A DNA stretch of 64,000 bases, taken from Candidatus Poribacteria bacterium (GTDB lineage Bacteria > Poribacteria > WGA-4E > WGA-3G). Shown piece after piece: positions 43,320 to 51,818 of this stretch. The stretch spans positions 1 to 64,000 of the forward strand of contig VXMD01000077.1 in assembly GCA_009841255.1 (NCBI GenBank). The letters are read 5' to 3'. The position numbers were made by a program, and so were the translations under genes. Below the pieces are notes generated by a model. The model was not told the origin of the DNA. It searched no databases and saw only the letters and a list, made by a program, of their open reading frames with translations. Every line of letters starts with the position of its first letter. The stretch's first letter is position 1.

Positions 43320-43454
43320 ATACGATATGCCCTATATCCACGCGATGTAGGGGAAACGCCCGCAGGTGGAGACGGAATAAGACGGTGGACTTTTCAAGGA
43401 AACCGCACTGTCTATGAAACCAAAGCCCACGCCTTTAGGCGTTGGGTGCTATCA
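43320..43454 (+). ncRNA. Predicted omega RNA 3' scaffold of copy 3
   Basis: The 135 bases between the tnpB stop and the right-end hairpin (43426-43446) hold several short stems and end in the TTTA-loop hairpin. The guide would be the bases immediately after, which belong to lpxI. Placement is by analogy only. Confidence 0.4.
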
Positions 43455-44255
43455 CGCTACGGCAACGATTGCAATCTTCCACCGGTCTGCTTGCTGAATG
43501 AGCACATCCGTATCCATCACAAATGTTCGCCGCGCTTCCACTGCTAACACACTCGCCTTGACTTGATGTAGCACCTCAAGCGTTTGCATTCCCACCGTCG
43601 GTACATCAATACGAAAATCGTGGTTCTCAGCGGCGGCTTTCGCAACAACGACTCCCTGCTTTCCCAGGTTTCCGCCCCGCTGAATCGTCGCATCTGTTCC
43701 TTCAATGGCTTCCATAGCAAGGACAATCTGATTTTTAACAACAACCGTTTGCCCGATATCCATGTTTGCTATCTGACGGGCGATACTGATGCCGAGTTCA
43801 ATATCTGACCATTGGTTTGCAGTGGGTTGTCGAGTTGTTAAGACGCTGGGTTCTGAAAGAAGGTGTTGGAGGTACCGATCTTGGGTGAGGATGGTGAGTC
43901 CAGCGGATTCAAGATAGTCAAGGGCTGCGTTAACGATTACGGAAGGTTTTTCGCGTCGGTTCTGTACGAGGATTTTAATAGTGGTTGTATCAATTTGAAA
44001 GGGTCGAAGGAGGGTGTTTTTTTCGACTTTCCCAATAATTACAACCTCTTTTGCGCCTGAATTAAGAAGCGTTCGGGCGATCTTTTGAATCTGCCCTACC
44101 CCATAGGTATGAAGTTCGCATTCGATTCCAGCAAAGCGTTGCGCATCGGATTTCGTAATTTGGATGATAACAGGGTGTCGGTCGTGGGCAACAGCAGCAC
44201 GTGCTAATAGCACTGGGAGTTCACCTGCGCCTGCAATAATACCCAATTTTTCCAT
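43452..44255 (-). CDS. lpxI: UDP-2,3-diacylglucosamine diphosphatase LpxI
   Basis: LpxI (DUF1009) of 267 aa with the N-terminal GIIAGAGELPVLLARAA block and the C-terminal core GQTVVVKNQIVLAMEAIEGTDATI plus RIDVPTVGMQTLEV. It hydrolyses UDP-2,3-diacylglucosamine to lipid X in lipid A synthesis, replacing LpxH found in gamma-proteobacteria. The C-terminus seems complete, but its TGA coincides with the right end of TnpB element 3, so the insertion abuts or supplied the stop. Downstream of lpxA in the reverse-strand envelope cluster. Confidence 0.92.
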   Translation of the reverse strand: MEKLGIIAGAGELPVLLARAAVAHDRHPVIIQITKSDAQRFAGIECELHTYGVGQIQKIARTLLNSGAKEVVIIGKVEKNTLLRPFQIDTTTIKILVQNRREKPSVIVNAALDYLESAGLTILTQDRYLQHLLSEPSVLTTRQPTANQWSDIELGISIARQIANMDIGQTVVVKNQIVLAMEAIEGTDATIQRGGNLGKQGVVVAKAAAENHDFRIDVPTVGMQTLEVLHQVKASVLAVEARRTFVMDTDVLIQQADRWKIAIVAVA

Positions 44256-44355
44256 TTTTTAATCATCAAGCTTTCGCGCTGTGCTCTATTGCATTCCGCG
44301 AAATGGTTTGCAGTTAAAAGATTTTCGTTTAACAAGGGAAATCCGCAGAAATACC

Positions 44356-44470
44356 GGATTTAGTCTGGGAATAGACTAAATCCATTCCTTGTATTACATT
44401 GCAAAACATCCCTTTGTGACTGACGACTGAAAACTGAAAGGTTTTTCGTAGAAAAACCGAACTGACAACT
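44356..44470. repeat. Hairpins and period-7 repeat between lpxA and lpxI
   Basis: GGATTTAGTCT/AGACTAAATCC (44356-44383) is a perfect 11-bp stem. The heptamers ACTGACG ACTGAAA ACTGAAA follow at 44418-44440, then a GGTTTTTC-GTA-GAAAAACC hairpin at 44440-44458. Possible attenuation of lpxI, unproven. Confidence 0.55.
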
Positions 44471-44471
44471 A

Positions 44472-45290
44472 TTAAAGTGTACGGTTCGGTTGACTAAATC
44501 CTATGCCACGTTTGGAAGTTTCTATAAATTTAAGTAAATACTCAACTTCCGGCGTTGGTTCAAGTGTTTCTCTGACTCTGGTGACGGCGTGCTTGAGTGG
44601 CAGCCCGGACCGAAACAAGATGCGGAACGCCTTCTTTAACGCCGCAAGTGTTTCAGGTGTGAGTTGTGATAAAGGGTTAATCCGTGATGTTCGAATACCG
44701 ATACGGTTGAGGTCCCGAACACGCGCCGGTTGTCCAGCAGAAAGCGCAAAGGGGGGAATATCCTGCACTATCTTTGAGAAGCCTCCTGCCATTGCCATCT
44801 TACCCACGCGCACGTATTGATGCAGTGCCGCATGGGCACCCAGTCGAACATCATCTTCAATCACGACATGCCCCGCAAGTGAGACGAAGTTTGCCATGAT
44901 TATTCTATTGCCGACGATGGTATCGTGTGCGAGGTTAACCCAATTCATCAGCAAATTATTGTCCCCAACGATAGTGGCTTCCTCTTCAAAAGATGACCTG
45001 GAGATCGAGACGTATTCGCGTAGTATATTGCGATTCCCGATTTTCACATAACTCCGCCAACCCCCATACTTCAGATCTTTGGATTCATTACCGATGGTAG
45101 CACCAAAGAAGATTTTGCATTCTTCACCGATAGTTGTCCATTTTTCAATCTGAACGTGCGGACCAATCACGGTGCCACGCCCTATATGGACATCTTCACC
45201 GACAAGACTGTAGGGGCCAATCTGAACCCCTTCTTCCAACGTTGCTTTTGGAGAGATAATAGCCGTAGGGTGAATGTTGGTTTCTAACAC
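44472..45290 (-). CDS. lpxA: UDP-N-acetylglucosamine O-acyltransferase LpxA
   Basis: Left-handed beta-helix acyltransferase of 272 aa. Hexapeptide repeats run from IHPTAIISPKATLEEGVQIG. The catalytic His lies in VNLAHDTIVGN, with GHVVIEDDVRLGAHAALHQYVRVG. The C-terminal helical part begins near RDLNRIGIRT. It adds the first 3-O-acyl chain in lipid A synthesis. Lies downstream of lpxC-fabZ in the same orientation, the common order fabZ-lpxA. Confidence 0.95.
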   Translation of the reverse strand: MLETNIHPTAIISPKATLEEGVQIGPYSLVGEDVHIGRGTVIGPHVQIEKWTTIGEECKIFFGATIGNESKDLKYGGWRSYVKIGNRNILREYVSISRSSFEEEATIVGDNNLLMNWVNLAHDTIVGNRIIMANFVSLAGHVVIEDDVRLGAHAALHQYVRVGKMAMAGGFSKIVQDIPPFALSAGQPARVRDLNRIGIRTSRINPLSQLTPETLAALKKAFRILFRSGLPLKHAVTRVRETLEPTPEVEYLLKFIETSKRGIGFSQPNRTL

Positions 45291-45310
45291 AGATGTCCCT
45301 CCGTTTAATA

Positions 45311-45498
45311 GTTATCAGCGATCAGTCGAATTTTTTACTCCGTAAAAAATCCTTTCAGTTATCAGTTAAAGAGAGGCTTGTGGCAGTTGCAAACGATTGT
45401 TCCCGCTACGTGTCTTAACTTTAACCATCAACTCGTGCCTTAACAATTTTATCAATGTGCGAGTTGATGGTTAAAACTGATAACTGACGGCTGACAAC
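45311..45498. repeat. Composite repeat with a 16-bp-stem hairpin between lpxC-fabZ and lpxA
   Basis: Period-7 runs at 45311-45325 and 45356-45368, then a perfect inverted repeat TTTAACCATCAACTCG (45420-45435) and CGAGTTGATGGTTAAA (45460-45475), then ACTGATA ACTGACG GCTGACA at 45476-45496. The segment GCAAACGATTG is echoed near 27325. Confidence 0.6.
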
Positions 45499-45504
45499 CA
45501 TAAA

Positions 45505-46791
45505 TCAGACAGATGCCAATACGATTGTCAGTTCTGCCTCTGTAGCGAGTTCGTCTTCTACGTAAACGCGTCCTTCGATGCGTGCGATTCTGCTCCGTAG
45601 TTGGGCGACCTCTATTTCCAATCGGAGTTGGTCCCCTGGAATGACAGCGCGTCGGAATGTTGCCTTACTGATCGAGCGAAAATAGCCAAGTTCACCTTCC
45701 TTACCAATGTCTCGAAGCACGAGCCATGCAGCAAGTTGTGCAAGGGCTTCAATTTGTAACACCCCCGGCATCACAGGGCGTGTCGGGAAATGCCCCTCAT
45801 AAATTGGTTCGTTATAAGTCACATTCTTGATGCCTACGGCACGTTTTTTACTTTCGTATTCAATAACTCTATCGACCATGCACATCGGATGTCGGTGCGG
45901 CAATACCTCATAGATATCCATTACCTCAATCGGTTCTTGAACGGGTGCCTGTTGGAGGTGCCCCGCTTCAGCGAGAGCTTGCACAAATTCCGCATGGAAC
46001 ATGTGTCCAGTCCGCATTGCAAGAACATGTGCCTTCGGCATGTGTCCGGCTAAGTAGAGATCGCCAATCAGGTCAAGGATTTTATGTCGCACAAACTCGT
46101 CTTCAAACCGCAGCGGTATACTGGATTCACCTGCGGCATCGATAACGACGACATTATCGTAGCTTGCCCCTTTCCCAATACCGAGTGCCTGTAATGCTTC
46201 AATTTCATTTTCGAAACAGAAACTCCGCGCCGGCGCGATATCAGAAGCGTATGATTCTGGGGTTATTTTCAGGGTCGCCGTTTGTGGTTTCGTCTGCGGA
46301 TGCGCGTAAACGAATGTCACCTCTAACGCGTCGGCAGGTAACAACACGAGTTGCTTATCCCCTACAGAAAGCGCGAACGGTTCCGTGACCTCAATAAACT
46401 TCCGTGGGACATCTTGTGAGACGAGTCCTACTGCTTGAATATTTTCGACGTATGCGACCGCGCTCCCATCAAGCCCAGGGGGTTCCGATGCGTCAAGCTC
46501 CACCATCGCGTTGTCGACGCCGAGACCACCGAGTGCTGAAAGGATGTGTTCAACGCTGCTAACCGTTGTATCACCACTGCGTAAACTGGTACATCGTGGC
46601 AGAATATCTGCCCAGTTCTCCTGACATACCTTCACTTCTGGCGTACCCGACATATCTACACGTCGGAAGACGATGCCGGAACCTGCGGGCGCCGGTTTCA
46701 AGGTTAATGTCACGGGTTCCCCTAACATTAACCCTTTTCCTGTCACTGTTATTTCGTTTTGAATTGTTTGCTGTGAATCAGCTTTTGCCAT
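45505..46791 (-). CDS. Bifunctional LpxC-FabZ fusion
   Basis: 428 aa in two parts. LpxC (about 1-280): TVSSVEHILSALGGLGVDN with the zinc His, APARSFCFENEIEALQ, and RHKILDLIGDLYLAGH supplying His and Asp. FabZ (about 290-428): YEVLPHRHPMCMVDRVIEYE with the catalytic His and GHFPTRPVMPGVLQIEALAQ with the Glu. LpxC deacetylates UDP-3-acyl-GlcNAc, committing to lipid A; FabZ dehydrates 3-hydroxyacyl-ACP, which draws on the same acyl pool. The fusion is known from Bacteroidetes and related groups. It couples lipid A and fatty-acid synthesis. Confidence 0.95.
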   Translation of the reverse strand: MAKADSQQTIQNEITVTGKGLMLGEPVTLTLKPAPAGSGIVFRRVDMSGTPEVKVCQENWADILPRCTSLRSGDTTVSSVEHILSALGGLGVDNAMVELDASEPPGLDGSAVAYVENIQAVGLVSQDVPRKFIEVTEPFALSVGDKQLVLLPADALEVTFVYAHPQTKPQTATLKITPESYASDIAPARSFCFENEIEALQALGIGKGASYDNVVVIDAAGESSIPLRFEDEFVRHKILDLIGDLYLAGHMPKAHVLAMRTGHMFHAEFVQALAEAGHLQQAPVQEPIEVMDIYEVLPHRHPMCMVDRVIEYESKKRAVGIKNVTYNEPIYEGHFPTRPVMPGVLQIEALAQLAAWLVLRDIGKEGELGYFRSISKATFRRAVIPGDQLRLEIEVAQLRSRIARIEGRVYVEDELATEAELTIVLASV

Positions 46792-46866
46792 TCGATTTTG
46801 TCACTTTCTGTGGCTTTGAGTCTCGATCTTCCGAGCGAGAAGATGTGTAGTTGTTATCAAGCAGAC

Positions 46867-47895
46867 CTACTGCTTACGAGAGGCACGCCGCATTTTTCGT
46901 ATCATTCTGTTGTGTTCTGAAAGCGTCTTTGAAAAGTGGTGCTTTCCCTCGCCTATCGCCACGAAATAGAGATAGTCCGTTTTTTCGGGTCTCAAGGCAG
47001 CTATAATTGCGTCAATACCCGGATTCGCAATGGGACCGGGGGGTAACCCCTTATGTTTATACGTGTTATAAGGCGAATCCATCTGCAGATCGGCTTTTGT
47101 TAGAGGTCTTTCTGGATTTCCTAAGGCATAAAGCACTGTTGGATCTGCCTGAAGTTTCCACTTGCGTGTAAGCCGATTATGGAAGACACTTGAGATACGC
47201 GGGCGTTCCATCCCAAATTGTGCTTCCTTTTCAATGACGGAAGCAAGCGTTACGATTTCGTGACGGGTACGTCCTAAATTTGCTGCATCCTCGTCAAATT
47301 TGTCCGTCCATTGCTGTTTAAATTCATCAAGCATCATCTCAACAACCTTCTCAGTTGTTGTGCCTTTTGCAAATTTATATGTATTTGGAAAAAGGTAACC
47401 CTCCACAGTTTTGTCTGTAAGCCTATACCGCTCCAACAAACGTGCCGATTCGGCGGCTTTCCGAAATGCCTCGGCCGTGCCGAAGCCACTCGTTTCCCAA
47501 AGTTCAGCAATGGCGGATGTCGTTAAACCCTCTGGCACTGTCCAACTAATCAGCGTAACCTGTCCCTTTTCAAGTTTATTGAGGAGATCCCACAACGCCA
47601 TGTTCCGCCGTAACACGTAGGTTCCGGCTTGTAGATGTCTACCAGTTCCTCTATATCGAACGGCTAAACGAAAAGCGTATTCGTTACGTATTAGTTTTTG
47701 CTCAGCCAATTGCTTTGCTATTGTTCGCGAACTACTCCCTACTGTCACTTCGAAATTGACAATCTTTTCTGACGATGTAGGGGGTAGCGTCAGGGATACC
47801 CCAATCAGCAAAACAATGAGGCAGAGAGAACCGAGGCAACAGAGCGTCAGTATCCCGATTTTAACTTTTCGTGTTTTCGAGAGAGTATATTCCAC
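46867..47895 (-). CDS. mltG: Endolytic murein transglycosylase MltG
   Basis: 342 aa. One N-terminal membrane helix (IGILTLCCLGSLCLIVLLIGVSL) and a LysM-like region precede the YceG domain, with the catalytic Glu in VTLASVIEKEAQ and the conserved VFHNRLTRKWKLQADPTVLYALG and SPYNTYKHKGLPPGPIANPG. It cleaves nascent glycan strands at the inner membrane. Next to ruvX, as in many genomes. Confidence 0.94.
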   Translation of the reverse strand: MEYTLSKTRKVKIGILTLCCLGSLCLIVLLIGVSLTLPPTSSEKIVNFEVTVGSSSRTIAKQLAEQKLIRNEYAFRLAVRYRGTGRHLQAGTYVLRRNMALWDLLNKLEKGQVTLISWTVPEGLTTSAIAELWETSGFGTAEAFRKAAESARLLERYRLTDKTVEGYLFPNTYKFAKGTTTEKVVEMMLDEFKQQWTDKFDEDAANLGRTRHEIVTLASVIEKEAQFGMERPRISSVFHNRLTRKWKLQADPTVLYALGNPERPLTKADLQMDSPYNTYKHKGLPPGPIANPGIDAIIAALRPEKTDYLYFVAIGEGKHHFSKTLSEHNRMIRKMRRASRKQ

Positions 47896-47976
47896 AGTGT
47901 TCCAGAATGTTCTAAAGTGTTCTAAGGTTATTGTTTAGTGAAGAGGAATTACCGCAACTTTACAGACTCCACAACT

Positions 47977-48408
47977 TTAGCCCACTTCGCAACTTTCTCG
48001 GCTGCGGTTCAAATAGTCTCTGAGAATAATTACCGCTGCTACCTCGTCAGTAAGTTCTTTCTGTGCTTTTGTGTCTTTGTTAAGTTCGCGCAAAATATCT
48101 TCCGCTTCCGCGGTTGTAAAACGTTCATCCTGAAACTCGATCGGAATCTTGATTACATGTGCCAAGCGTTGGGCAAACTTCTCGATCTTCTGTGCCTGCA
48201 CGCCGATAGAGCCGTCAAGAGAGATAGGCAAACCGATGACCACACGTTCCACCTTGTGAATAGAAACGAGATCCGAAATAGCAATTAAATCAACCTGTCG
48301 ATTTTTTCGGGTGAGTGTACACAATGGATGTGCCGCAATACCGAGCGCGTCGCTGAGGGCAACACCAATGCGTGTATCACCAACATCTAATCCGAGTAAA
48401 ATTGCCAT
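47977..48408 (-). CDS. ruvX: Pre-16S rRNA nuclease / Holliday junction resolvase-like RuvX (YqgF)
   Basis: 143 aa, RNase H-like fold. LLGLDVGDTRIGVALSD carries the first acidic residue, VIGLPISLDGS the middle motif, and FQDERFTTAEAE plus LTDEVAAVIIL the remaining catalytic acids. YqgF processes the 5' end of 16S rRNA and was once proposed as a resolvase. It opens the reverse-strand cluster with mltG 81 bases downstream. Confidence 0.93.
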   Translation of the reverse strand: MAILLGLDVGDTRIGVALSDALGIAAHPLCTLTRKNRQVDLIAISDLVSIHKVERVVIGLPISLDGSIGVQAQKIEKFAQRLAHVIKIPIEFQDERFTTAEAEDILRELNKDTKAQKELTDEVAAVIILRDYLNRSRESCEVG

Positions 48409-48519
48409 TTTTAAACAAGTGCTCCTAGGTTGCTCTCCATTTCATTTCTTAGAATTTTACACGAAAAATTTTCTGGAGTCAAGAAAAATCTCATGTGCAC
48501 AAACACAGCATACAGAAAC

Positions 48520-48548
48520 TTGATAAATTACCAGAACGCTGGTATAAT
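48520..48548 (+). promoter_or_regulatory. Promoter of the restriction-modification pair
   Basis: TTGATA at 48520-48525, a 17-bp spacer, TATAAT at 48543-48548; about 115 bases of leader precede the methyltransferase start. Confidence 0.65.
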
Positions 48549-48667
48549 TTTGCTGAAGAAAAGAGAAGAGAGATCGCAGGCGGTGTTGAGAACTGGAATC
48601 GATTCTCTTTTGTCTGTGGCAAAGAGAAGATCGCTTGCACCCTATTGTATACAGAACAGGAGATCAA

Positions 48668-49561
48668 ATGTCCAAACATCAACTTTATTTTGGCGATAAT
48701 CTTGAGATTCTTCAAACCTATGTTCCTGATGAAAGCGTCAATCTGATTTATATTGATCCACCCTTTAACACGGGAAAACTCCAAAAACGGACGGAGATCC
48801 ACGTCGAACCCGATGTTGATGGCGATCGGGTTGGCTTCCAAGGAAGAACGTATCGAACCCTCACAGGTAAAACCAGGCATTATACCGATAAGTTTGAAAG
48901 TTCGGATGCTTACTTGGAGTTTTTGAGACCTCGGTTTGAGGAGGCATATCGTGTACTTCATCCACACGGCAGTTTCTTCCTCCACATTGATTATCGTGAG
49001 GTCCATTATTGTAAAGTAATGCTTGACGAGATTTTTGGACGAGAATCGTTTATCAACGAAATTATCTGGGCTTACGATTACGGCGGCAGACCCAAATCGA
49101 AGTGGCCTGCGAAACACGATAATATTTTATGGTATGCCAAAACGCCGGGCCACTATACCTTCAACTTTGATGAGATGGACAGAATTCCGTATATGGCACC
49201 CGGGTTAGTCGGCAAGGCAAAGGCGACGCGTGGTAAAACGCCGACCGATGTCTGGTGGCATACTATTGTTGCCACCAATGGGAACGAGAAGACAGGTTAT
49301 CCAACACAAAAGCCGCTCGGAATCCTTAACCGGATCGTCAAGGTCCATTCATCACCGGGTGATATCCTTTTAGATTTTTTTGCCGGCAGCGGCACACTTG
49401 GTGAATCTGCCGCACTTCACAATCGCTCCTCAATTTTAATCGATAACAATATACCTGCAATTGAAATTATTATGGAAAGATTGGCGTTTTATGGAATTGA
49501 ACTTATCAACGGTGATTATAAGGAATTGATGGAGAAAACCAATGAGAGATCTGCCTCTTGA
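48668..49561 (+). CDS. Site-specific DNA methyltransferase (beta class, DPPF)
   Basis: About 297 aa. The catalytic motif IV (LIYIDPPFNTGK) comes before the SAM motif I (ILLDFFAGSGTLGESA), the beta-class order. It methylates adenine N6 or cytosine N4 of a recognition site; the target is unknown. AGGAGAT precedes ATG 48668, the start of MSKHQLYFGDNLEIL. The 3' end overlaps the next gene by 20 bases, so it is co-translated with a probable restriction endonuclease. Confidence 0.9.
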   Translation: MSKHQLYFGDNLEILQTYVPDESVNLIYIDPPFNTGKLQKRTEIHVEPDVDGDRVGFQGRTYRTLTGKTRHYTDKFESSDAYLEFLRPRFEEAYRVLHPHGSFFLHIDYREVHYCKVMLDEIFGRESFINEIIWAYDYGGRPKSKWPAKHDNILWYAKTPGHYTFNFDEMDRIPYMAPGLVGKAKATRGKTPTDVWWHTIVATNGNEKTGYPTQKPLGILNRIVKVHSSPGDILLDFFAGSGTLGESAALHNRSSILIDNNIPAIEIIMERLAFYGIELINGDYKELMEKTNERSAS

Positions 49562-50108
49562 CCCGGATGTGAGAGAGATAGTTTCGATTGCTGATGATTT
49601 ACGAAGCAGTTATAAAAATTATGATTTAGATTGGACAGAGAGTCCATTTGGATGGATTAAAGCTTTACCATCCAGAACAGTAGGAAAAGTTGGTGAACAA
49701 CTTATAGAACGCTGGTGCACGAAGCAGAATTTTGATGTTAGGTCCTCGCCTGATTCAGAGGCTGACCGTGTTATTAGTGGGTTGCGGGTTGAAATCAAAT
49801 TTTCGACCTTATGGAAAACTGGCATATATAAGTTTCAGCAATTGCGGGACCAAGCGTACGATGTTGTCATTTGTTTAGGTATTAGTCCGCACGATGTCCA
49901 TTGTTGGGTTTTACCCAAAAAGGTGATACTAGAACAATGGGAATCTGGAGGAATCCAATCACAACATACAGGAAGTCAGGGGACAGATACTGCATGGCTG
50001 TCGATTAATCCGAATACTCCTCAAATTTGGCTGACACCTCAGAATGGTAGACCCGTAGATGCCATCCAAATACTTCGCCAATTTGTAGAAGCGAGACATC
50101 ATGAATAG
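49542..50108 (+). CDS. Probable type II restriction endonuclease (PD-(D/E)XK)
   Basis: 188 aa. VGKVGEQLIERWCTKQNFDV, then SEADRVISGLRVEIKFSTLWKTG, gives the D...ExK arrangement of PD-(D/E)XK nucleases. Restriction families diverge strongly, so the assignment rests on this motif and on tight overlap with the methyltransferase. GGAGAAA precedes the start. A TnpB element sits 14 bases after its stop and the reading frame appears complete. Confidence 0.75.
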   Translation: MRDLPLDPDVREIVSIADDLRSSYKNYDLDWTESPFGWIKALPSRTVGKVGEQLIERWCTKQNFDVRSSPDSEADRVISGLRVEIKFSTLWKTGIYKFQQLRDQAYDVVICLGISPHDVHCWVLPKKVILEQWESGGIQSQHTGSQGTDTAWLSINPNTPQIWLTPQNGRPVDAIQILRQFVEARHHE

Positions 50109-50212
50109 AATGGTGCTTTATCTAAAATACGGACTGGAGATCCCTACCTTTAGGTAGTGGGAGGAAAGTCCGCCCTCGTGTATGAGACAACAGCATTTTT
50201 TCAAAAAAACAC

Positions 50213-50241
50213 TTGACATTTCTGACAAATTGTGGTTTAAT
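50213..50241 (+). promoter_or_regulatory. Promoter of tnpB copy 4
   Basis: TTGACA at 50213-50218, a 17-bp spacer, TTTAAT at 50236-50241, as in copy 1. Confidence 0.7.
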
Positions 50242-50246
50242 AGATA

Positions 50247-50330
50247 TATCACGTTGGACCGACATGCATAGCATTACCGCTTGGTAATGTGTCGGTCCCA
50301 CCTACTATGCAAGGGGTTAAAGGCGTGATA
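50247..50330 (+). ncRNA. Pseudoknotted tnpB leader RNA, copy 4
   Basis: P1 TATCACG (50247-50253) with CGTGATA (50324-50330). P2 GGACCGACA (50256-50264) with TGTCGGTCC (50290-50298). P3 CATTACC (50272-50278) with GGTAATG (50283-50289) around GCTT. Pseudoknot TGCATAG (50265-50271) with CTATGCA (50305-50311). P2, P3 and the pseudoknot all differ from copy 1 with both strands changed together. Confidence 0.8.
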
Positions 50331-50341
50331 CGTGATAAACC

Positions 50342-51508
50342 ATGAAAAAACAAAAACAGCATCGCAGAACGTATAAAGAAAAGATACGTAATCACCCGCA
50401 GAACATGCGCGTGGGCAACATGTTCGATGACCTTGAAGATGTACATAACCACTTCTTGGCATTGGAGAAACGCTACTATCGCATCTACGGTAAATACGCC
50501 GGCAGATACAGGTTGCAACCGCACTTGACCAAGTTGCTCGAACGGACGCATCACCACTGGGCATGGATACCGCGAGATACGCTTGACGCTGTGATTATCC
50601 GTATCCATATCGGATATAAGCGGTTCTTTGATTGGCTGGAAAAAGGCAGGCGCGGGAGGCGTGTGGGTCCCCCGAAGTTCAAACGCCGCGGCAAACTCCG
50701 TTCTGCGAAGTTCCAAACGGGATACAAACTCACTGAAGGCACGGTGCGCTTGTCTTTCAAGCGATGGTGTTCCGTCAAAGAGAAATTCGTCTTTATCCGT
50801 CGAAATATCTTGTATCACCACCATCGCGATTGGGAAGGGAACGTCCAGTATATCCAAATCGGCAGGGATGTTGCCGGTGAGTATTGGCTTTATGTCGTAA
50901 CAGATAGTACGTCGAAAAAAGTGCTGCCCGCTACAGGTGAAAGCGTAGGGGTAGACTTCGGCATAGACACCTATCTGACCCTGAATACAGGCGAGAAGAT
51001 ACACCACCCGCAACCCTTGAAACAGTCCTTGAACCAACTCCGAAAACTCAACAAAATCCTTTCTCGGAAAGTGAGAGGTTCTGGCAATTGGTGGCGTGCT
51101 GTCCATGAGTTGGCACGACTCCACGTCAAAATTGCCAACCAACGCCGAGATTGGCACTACAAGCGTGCGACCGACCTGTGTAGGCGGTTTGATACCATTG
51201 CCACCGAGACGCTGAACCTTGAGGCAATGAAACGTCTTTGGGGACGCAAAATCTCTGACCTTGCCTTCTACCAGTTTGTTGAGATTCTGAAGTTCAAGTG
51301 TATCAAACATAACCGTGAGTTCCTTCAGGTCGGACGGTGGACACCTACGACAAAGCCTTGTTCGGATTGCGGACATCACAATAGCAACCTTTCTCTTTCG
51401 GATCGGCAGTGGACGTGTCCTGAATGTGATTCACACCACGATCGGGATGTCAACGCTGCGATAAATATATTGAGGGCTGCCTTGGGTCCCTCTGTGGAGC
51501 AGACGTAA
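50342..51508 (+). CDS. tnpB: TnpB RNA-guided nuclease, copy 4
   Basis: 388 aa, close to copy 1 over most of its length. RuvC residues: Asp in GVDFGIDTYL (about 203), Glu in ATETLNLEA (about 287), Asp in DRDVNAAIN (about 367); the zinc ribbon CSDCG/CPECD is intact. An in-frame TAA at 50336-50338 fixes ATG 50342. A short KKGRRGRRVG-like insertion (EKGRRGRRVG, near residue 100) distinguishes it from copy 1. It appears functional by sequence. Confidence 0.92.
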   Translation: MKKQKQHRRTYKEKIRNHPQNMRVGNMFDDLEDVHNHFLALEKRYYRIYGKYAGRYRLQPHLTKLLERTHHHWAWIPRDTLDAVIIRIHIGYKRFFDWLEKGRRGRRVGPPKFKRRGKLRSAKFQTGYKLTEGTVRLSFKRWCSVKEKFVFIRRNILYHHHRDWEGNVQYIQIGRDVAGEYWLYVVTDSTSKKVLPATGESVGVDFGIDTYLTLNTGEKIHHPQPLKQSLNQLRKLNKILSRKVRGSGNWWRAVHELARLHVKIANQRRDWHYKRATDLCRRFDTIATETLNLEAMKRLWGRKISDLAFYQFVEILKFKCIKHNREFLQVGRWTPTTKPCSDCGHHNSNLSLSDRQWTCPECDSHHDRDVNAAINILRAALGPSVEQT

Positions 51509-51575
51509 GACCTTCCTCGGAAGGCTGACTGCTATGAAGCACAAGCCCCGCCCTTTAGGGCGTGGGTGCCTTGAC
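51479..51575 (+). ncRNA. Predicted omega RNA 3' scaffold of copy 4
   Basis: Parallels 2367-2466: hairpin CCTTC-CTCG-GAAGG at 51511-51524 and terminal GCCC-TTTA-GGGC hairpin at 51546-51566. In the terminal hairpin both sides differ from copy 1, supporting structural constraint. The guide would begin after 51575. Confidence 0.5.
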
Positions 51576-51769
51576 CAATGCTGATTATACGACATTGTGC
51601 ACGCATCAGGTAAAGTAGCGGTATCTGATTTTCTGATTCCCTGCCAAAAGCCAGAAATTGTTGCTTAGGCTATCTTTTTAAAGCTTCGTGTTTCTAATGA
51701 GAGTAACGACTACATTATGACGATAGGGGCAGAGGAAAATTGGATCTTCCTGAAGATAGAAGTTTCCGC

Positions 51770-51798
51770 TTGATTTTCGTTAAGAAACTGCATATAAT
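51770..51798 (+). promoter_or_regulatory. Promoter of the pspA-ABC operon
   Basis: TTGATT at 51770-51775, a 17-bp spacer, TATAAT at 51793-51798, about 20 bases before ATG 51819, giving a very short leader. The rest of the gap from 51576 holds nothing recognisable. Confidence 0.6.
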
Positions 51799-51818
51799 AA
51801 ACGATGGAGGCATAGGAA

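Larger units (their letters stand above)
42018..43454 (+). mobile_element. IS200/IS605-type TnpB-only element, copy 3
   Basis: The left-end hairpin with a TTTA loop at 42018-42037 (CCCAATCC/GGTTTGGG) and the right-end hairpin ACGCC-TTTA-GGCGT inside CCC/GGG at 43426-43446 bracket promoter, leader RNA and tnpB. The extreme left boundary is not fixed. The right end runs directly into the stop codon of lpxI. Confidence 0.7.
50122..51575 (+). mobile_element. IS200/IS605-type TnpB-only element, copy 4
   Basis: Nearly the same ends as copy 1: CTAAAATACGG at the left, CGGACT/AGTCCG (50130-50135, 50167-50172) around CTACC-TTTA-GGTAG, and the right hairpin GCCC-TTTA-GGGC inside CCC/GGG at 51546-51566, then GGTGCCTTGAC. 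The left flank TTTAT (50117-50121) corresponds to TTCAT at copy 1. Confidence 0.8.

Noticed and set aside
47938-48288. 116-codon forward ORF
   Set aside because: Antisense to ruvX, which has clear catalytic motifs.
48495-48746. 83-codon ORF starting MHKHSIQKLDK
   Set aside because: It runs across a good TTGATA-17-TATAAT promoter and overlaps the methyltransferase start, so it is unlikely to be translated.
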